Source: Acidobacteria bacterium AH-259-G07 (GTDB taxonomy: Bacteria; Acidobacteriota; UBA6911; RPQK01; JADFOI01). Taken from it: a stretch of 6,434 nt of DNA. Positions 5,777-6,434 of this stretch are shown piece after piece (the stretch's first letter is position 1; each line of letters starts with the position of its first letter). Under the pieces are notes generated by a model. That model was not told where the DNA came from. It did not search any database and saw only the letters and a list, made by a program, of their open reading frames with translations. The position numbers and the translations under genes were made by a program. The stretch covers positions 1 to 6,434 of the forward strand of contig JALLON010000155.1 of NCBI GenBank assembly GCA_027717925.1. Direction: 5' to 3'.

Positions 5777-5794
5777 ATCAGCTCAGAAAGATAG

Positions 5795-6021
5795 TTCGCA
5801 AAGTTCGCACTCAATTCGCACCCAAATTGCGAATCACAACTCATAGAAAATAAATCACTTAACCTAATAGTTCGCAGATTCGCAGGGGATAGGCATATCT
5901 ACTCAGATTGGCTATCTAGATCTGTATATATAAGGGGTACTGCAAAATTGCGAATTTAGGCCTTAACTTTTTTGGAATCAGTTAGTTATGATTCGAAAAT
6001 GGGCTTGCGAACTATTGCGAA
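5795..6021. repeat. Cluster of nine TTCGCA/TGCGAA motifs (iteron-like)
   Basis: TTCGCA occurs on the + strand at 5795, 5804, 5815, 5871 and 5879. Its complement TGCGAA occurs at 5828, 5949, 6006 and 6016. Within groups the spacing is 8-11 bases, close to one helical turn, so proteins bound there would line up on one face. The wider consensus is about (A/G)(A/G/T)TTCGCA(A/G), often AGTTCGCA. Such clusters are typical of iteron origins, recombinase arm sites or multi-site operators, and nothing in the sequence decides between them. The surrounding DNA is AT-rich, which would suit an origin or an attachment region. Confidence 0.75.
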
Positions 6022-6086
6022 ACATCCAGCCAACCCGAAGTGAGTCTGTAGTTACGAATAGAAAGGGGCGAAGTTTTAGCCCGCTT

Positions 6087-6434
6087 TCATTGCACGGGGA
6101 ACGACAAGCCAACGGAGATGCCAACCGGCAAGCCTGCAGCAATGCTGAACCCATTAGCCCCAAGCTTCTTTCCAAGAGCATTAGTGACGGCCCTGAGTTT
6201 TTGAATCCATTTCTCAAGTCTTTTAAGGATCGCAGGTCGCTGTTGAGCAGCTGAATTGAGGATGGACGTTAAAAGGATTAAACGACCTAGGGCAAGTTCT
6301 GGCTGGTCAACCATTAAAGATTCGATGGTGCTTAGCCCTTCCTTCATGAGAGCATCAAACTGACTATCAACCTCTACAGCCAGGTAAGGGCTCATTTGAG
6401 CCGTCTGGTCCCATTTGCTTAGTAGTTGATCCAA
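6087..6434 (-). CDS. Unrecognised protein, C-terminal part (5' end beyond the window)
   Basis: The minus-strand frame is open from the right edge to a TGA at 6087-6089 and gives 115 residues. The first codon in the window is TTG, but this is probably internal. The N-terminal part is helical and amphipathic: SPYLAVEVDSQFDALMKEG, then PELALGRLILLTSILNSAAQ, then a basic helix ILKRLEKWIQKLRAVTNAL. The end is a glycine-rich, hydrophobic, strand-like tail, GANGFSIAAGLPVGISVGLS followed by FPVQ. Such a compact helical domain plus GxSxG-poor beta tail matches nothing I can name. Protein-like composition and lack of stops favour this frame over the + strand frame across it. Its 3' end faces the TTCGCA cluster. 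Confidence 0.7.
   Translation of the reverse strand: MDQLLSKWDQTAQMSPYLAVEVDSQFDALMKEGLSTIESLMVDQPELALGRLILLTSILNSAAQQRPAILKRLEKWIQKLRAVTNALGKKLGANGFSIAAGLPVGISVGLSFPVQ

Larger units (their letters stand above)
5453..6086. other. Long, mostly non-coding, partly AT-rich intergenic region
   Basis: About 630 bases separate the orphan tail from the end of the minus-strand gene. It holds a weak terminator, one candidate mini-ORF (5602-5703), an inverted repeat (5746-5776) and the TTCGCA cluster (5795-6021). TATATATAAGG at 5925-5935 is AT-rich and melts easily, but no clear promoter can be assigned there. The + frame starting at 5988 overlaps the minus-strand gene, has no ribosome binding site and looks like a shadow. 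Confidence 0.6.

Noticed and set aside
5795..6021. CRISPR array
   Set aside because: The repeats are only 6-9 bases, occur in both orientations and have irregular short spacing, unlike CRISPR repeats and spacers.
5988..6254. 88-residue + strand frame over the end of the minus-strand gene
   Set aside because: It lacks a ribosome binding site and its composition is not protein-like, while the opposite strand reads as a coherent protein to the window edge.

Overview
The window reads as a patchwork accessory region of a bacterial chromosome, probably from an environmental lineage. The best clue to the host is the reading frame at 2600-4441. It pairs the tail of a serine/threonine kinase domain with a membrane segment and a TolB/WD40-like propeller ending in a VLNWFEELKRLVPT-type tail. 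That architecture is expanded mainly in Acidobacteriota and some related soil and sediment phyla. The host assignment is inference. Base composition changes along the window: the NfeD/SPFH pair is visibly AT-rich, 2450-5450 is GC-rich, and 5700-6434 is AT-rich again. This suggests segments of different origin, or, less likely, a chimeric assembly.

Layout: (1) 1-118 is the C-terminal end of a transposase, probably IS1380-like, followed by about 200 bases of IS-end-like and intergenic DNA with one hairpin. (2) 315-2420 is a tight two-gene operon: a long-form NfeD (ClpP-class membrane serine protease plus OB-fold domain) and a paraslipin-type SPFH/band-7 protein. (3) At 2428-2456, just after the SPFH stop, there is a sequence resembling the left half of an integron attC site. 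It is followed directly by the in-frame remnant of a kinase C-lobe (about 2468-2599). (4) 2600-4441 is the surviving transmembrane plus propeller part of that kinase gene. (5) 4508-4590 holds a plausible promoter, a hairpin over its -35 box and a strong ribosome binding site, leading to a secreted protein (4591-5358) made of two similar halves. (6) 5392-5452 is a diverged, frameshifted second copy of the last 62 bases of the propeller gene, so a paralogous gene once ended there. (7) 5453-6086 is mostly non-coding. It contains a candidate proline-rich mini-ORF, an inverted repeat and a striking cluster of nine TTCGCA/TGCGAA motifs. (8) 6087-6434, minus strand, is the C-terminal part of an unrecognised protein that continues past the right edge.

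How the genes work together: NfeD and the SPFH protein are a well-known membrane partnership, in which the protease is thought to process or regulate its stomatin partner in microdomains. The remaining genes do not form an obvious pathway. The truncated kinase/propeller gene, the orphan paralogue tail and the half attC-like site point to deletion and recombination around the junctions near 2450 and 5390. The strongest candidate for something undescribed is the TTCGCA motif cluster beside the unknown minus-strand gene. Its function cannot be settled from sequence alone.
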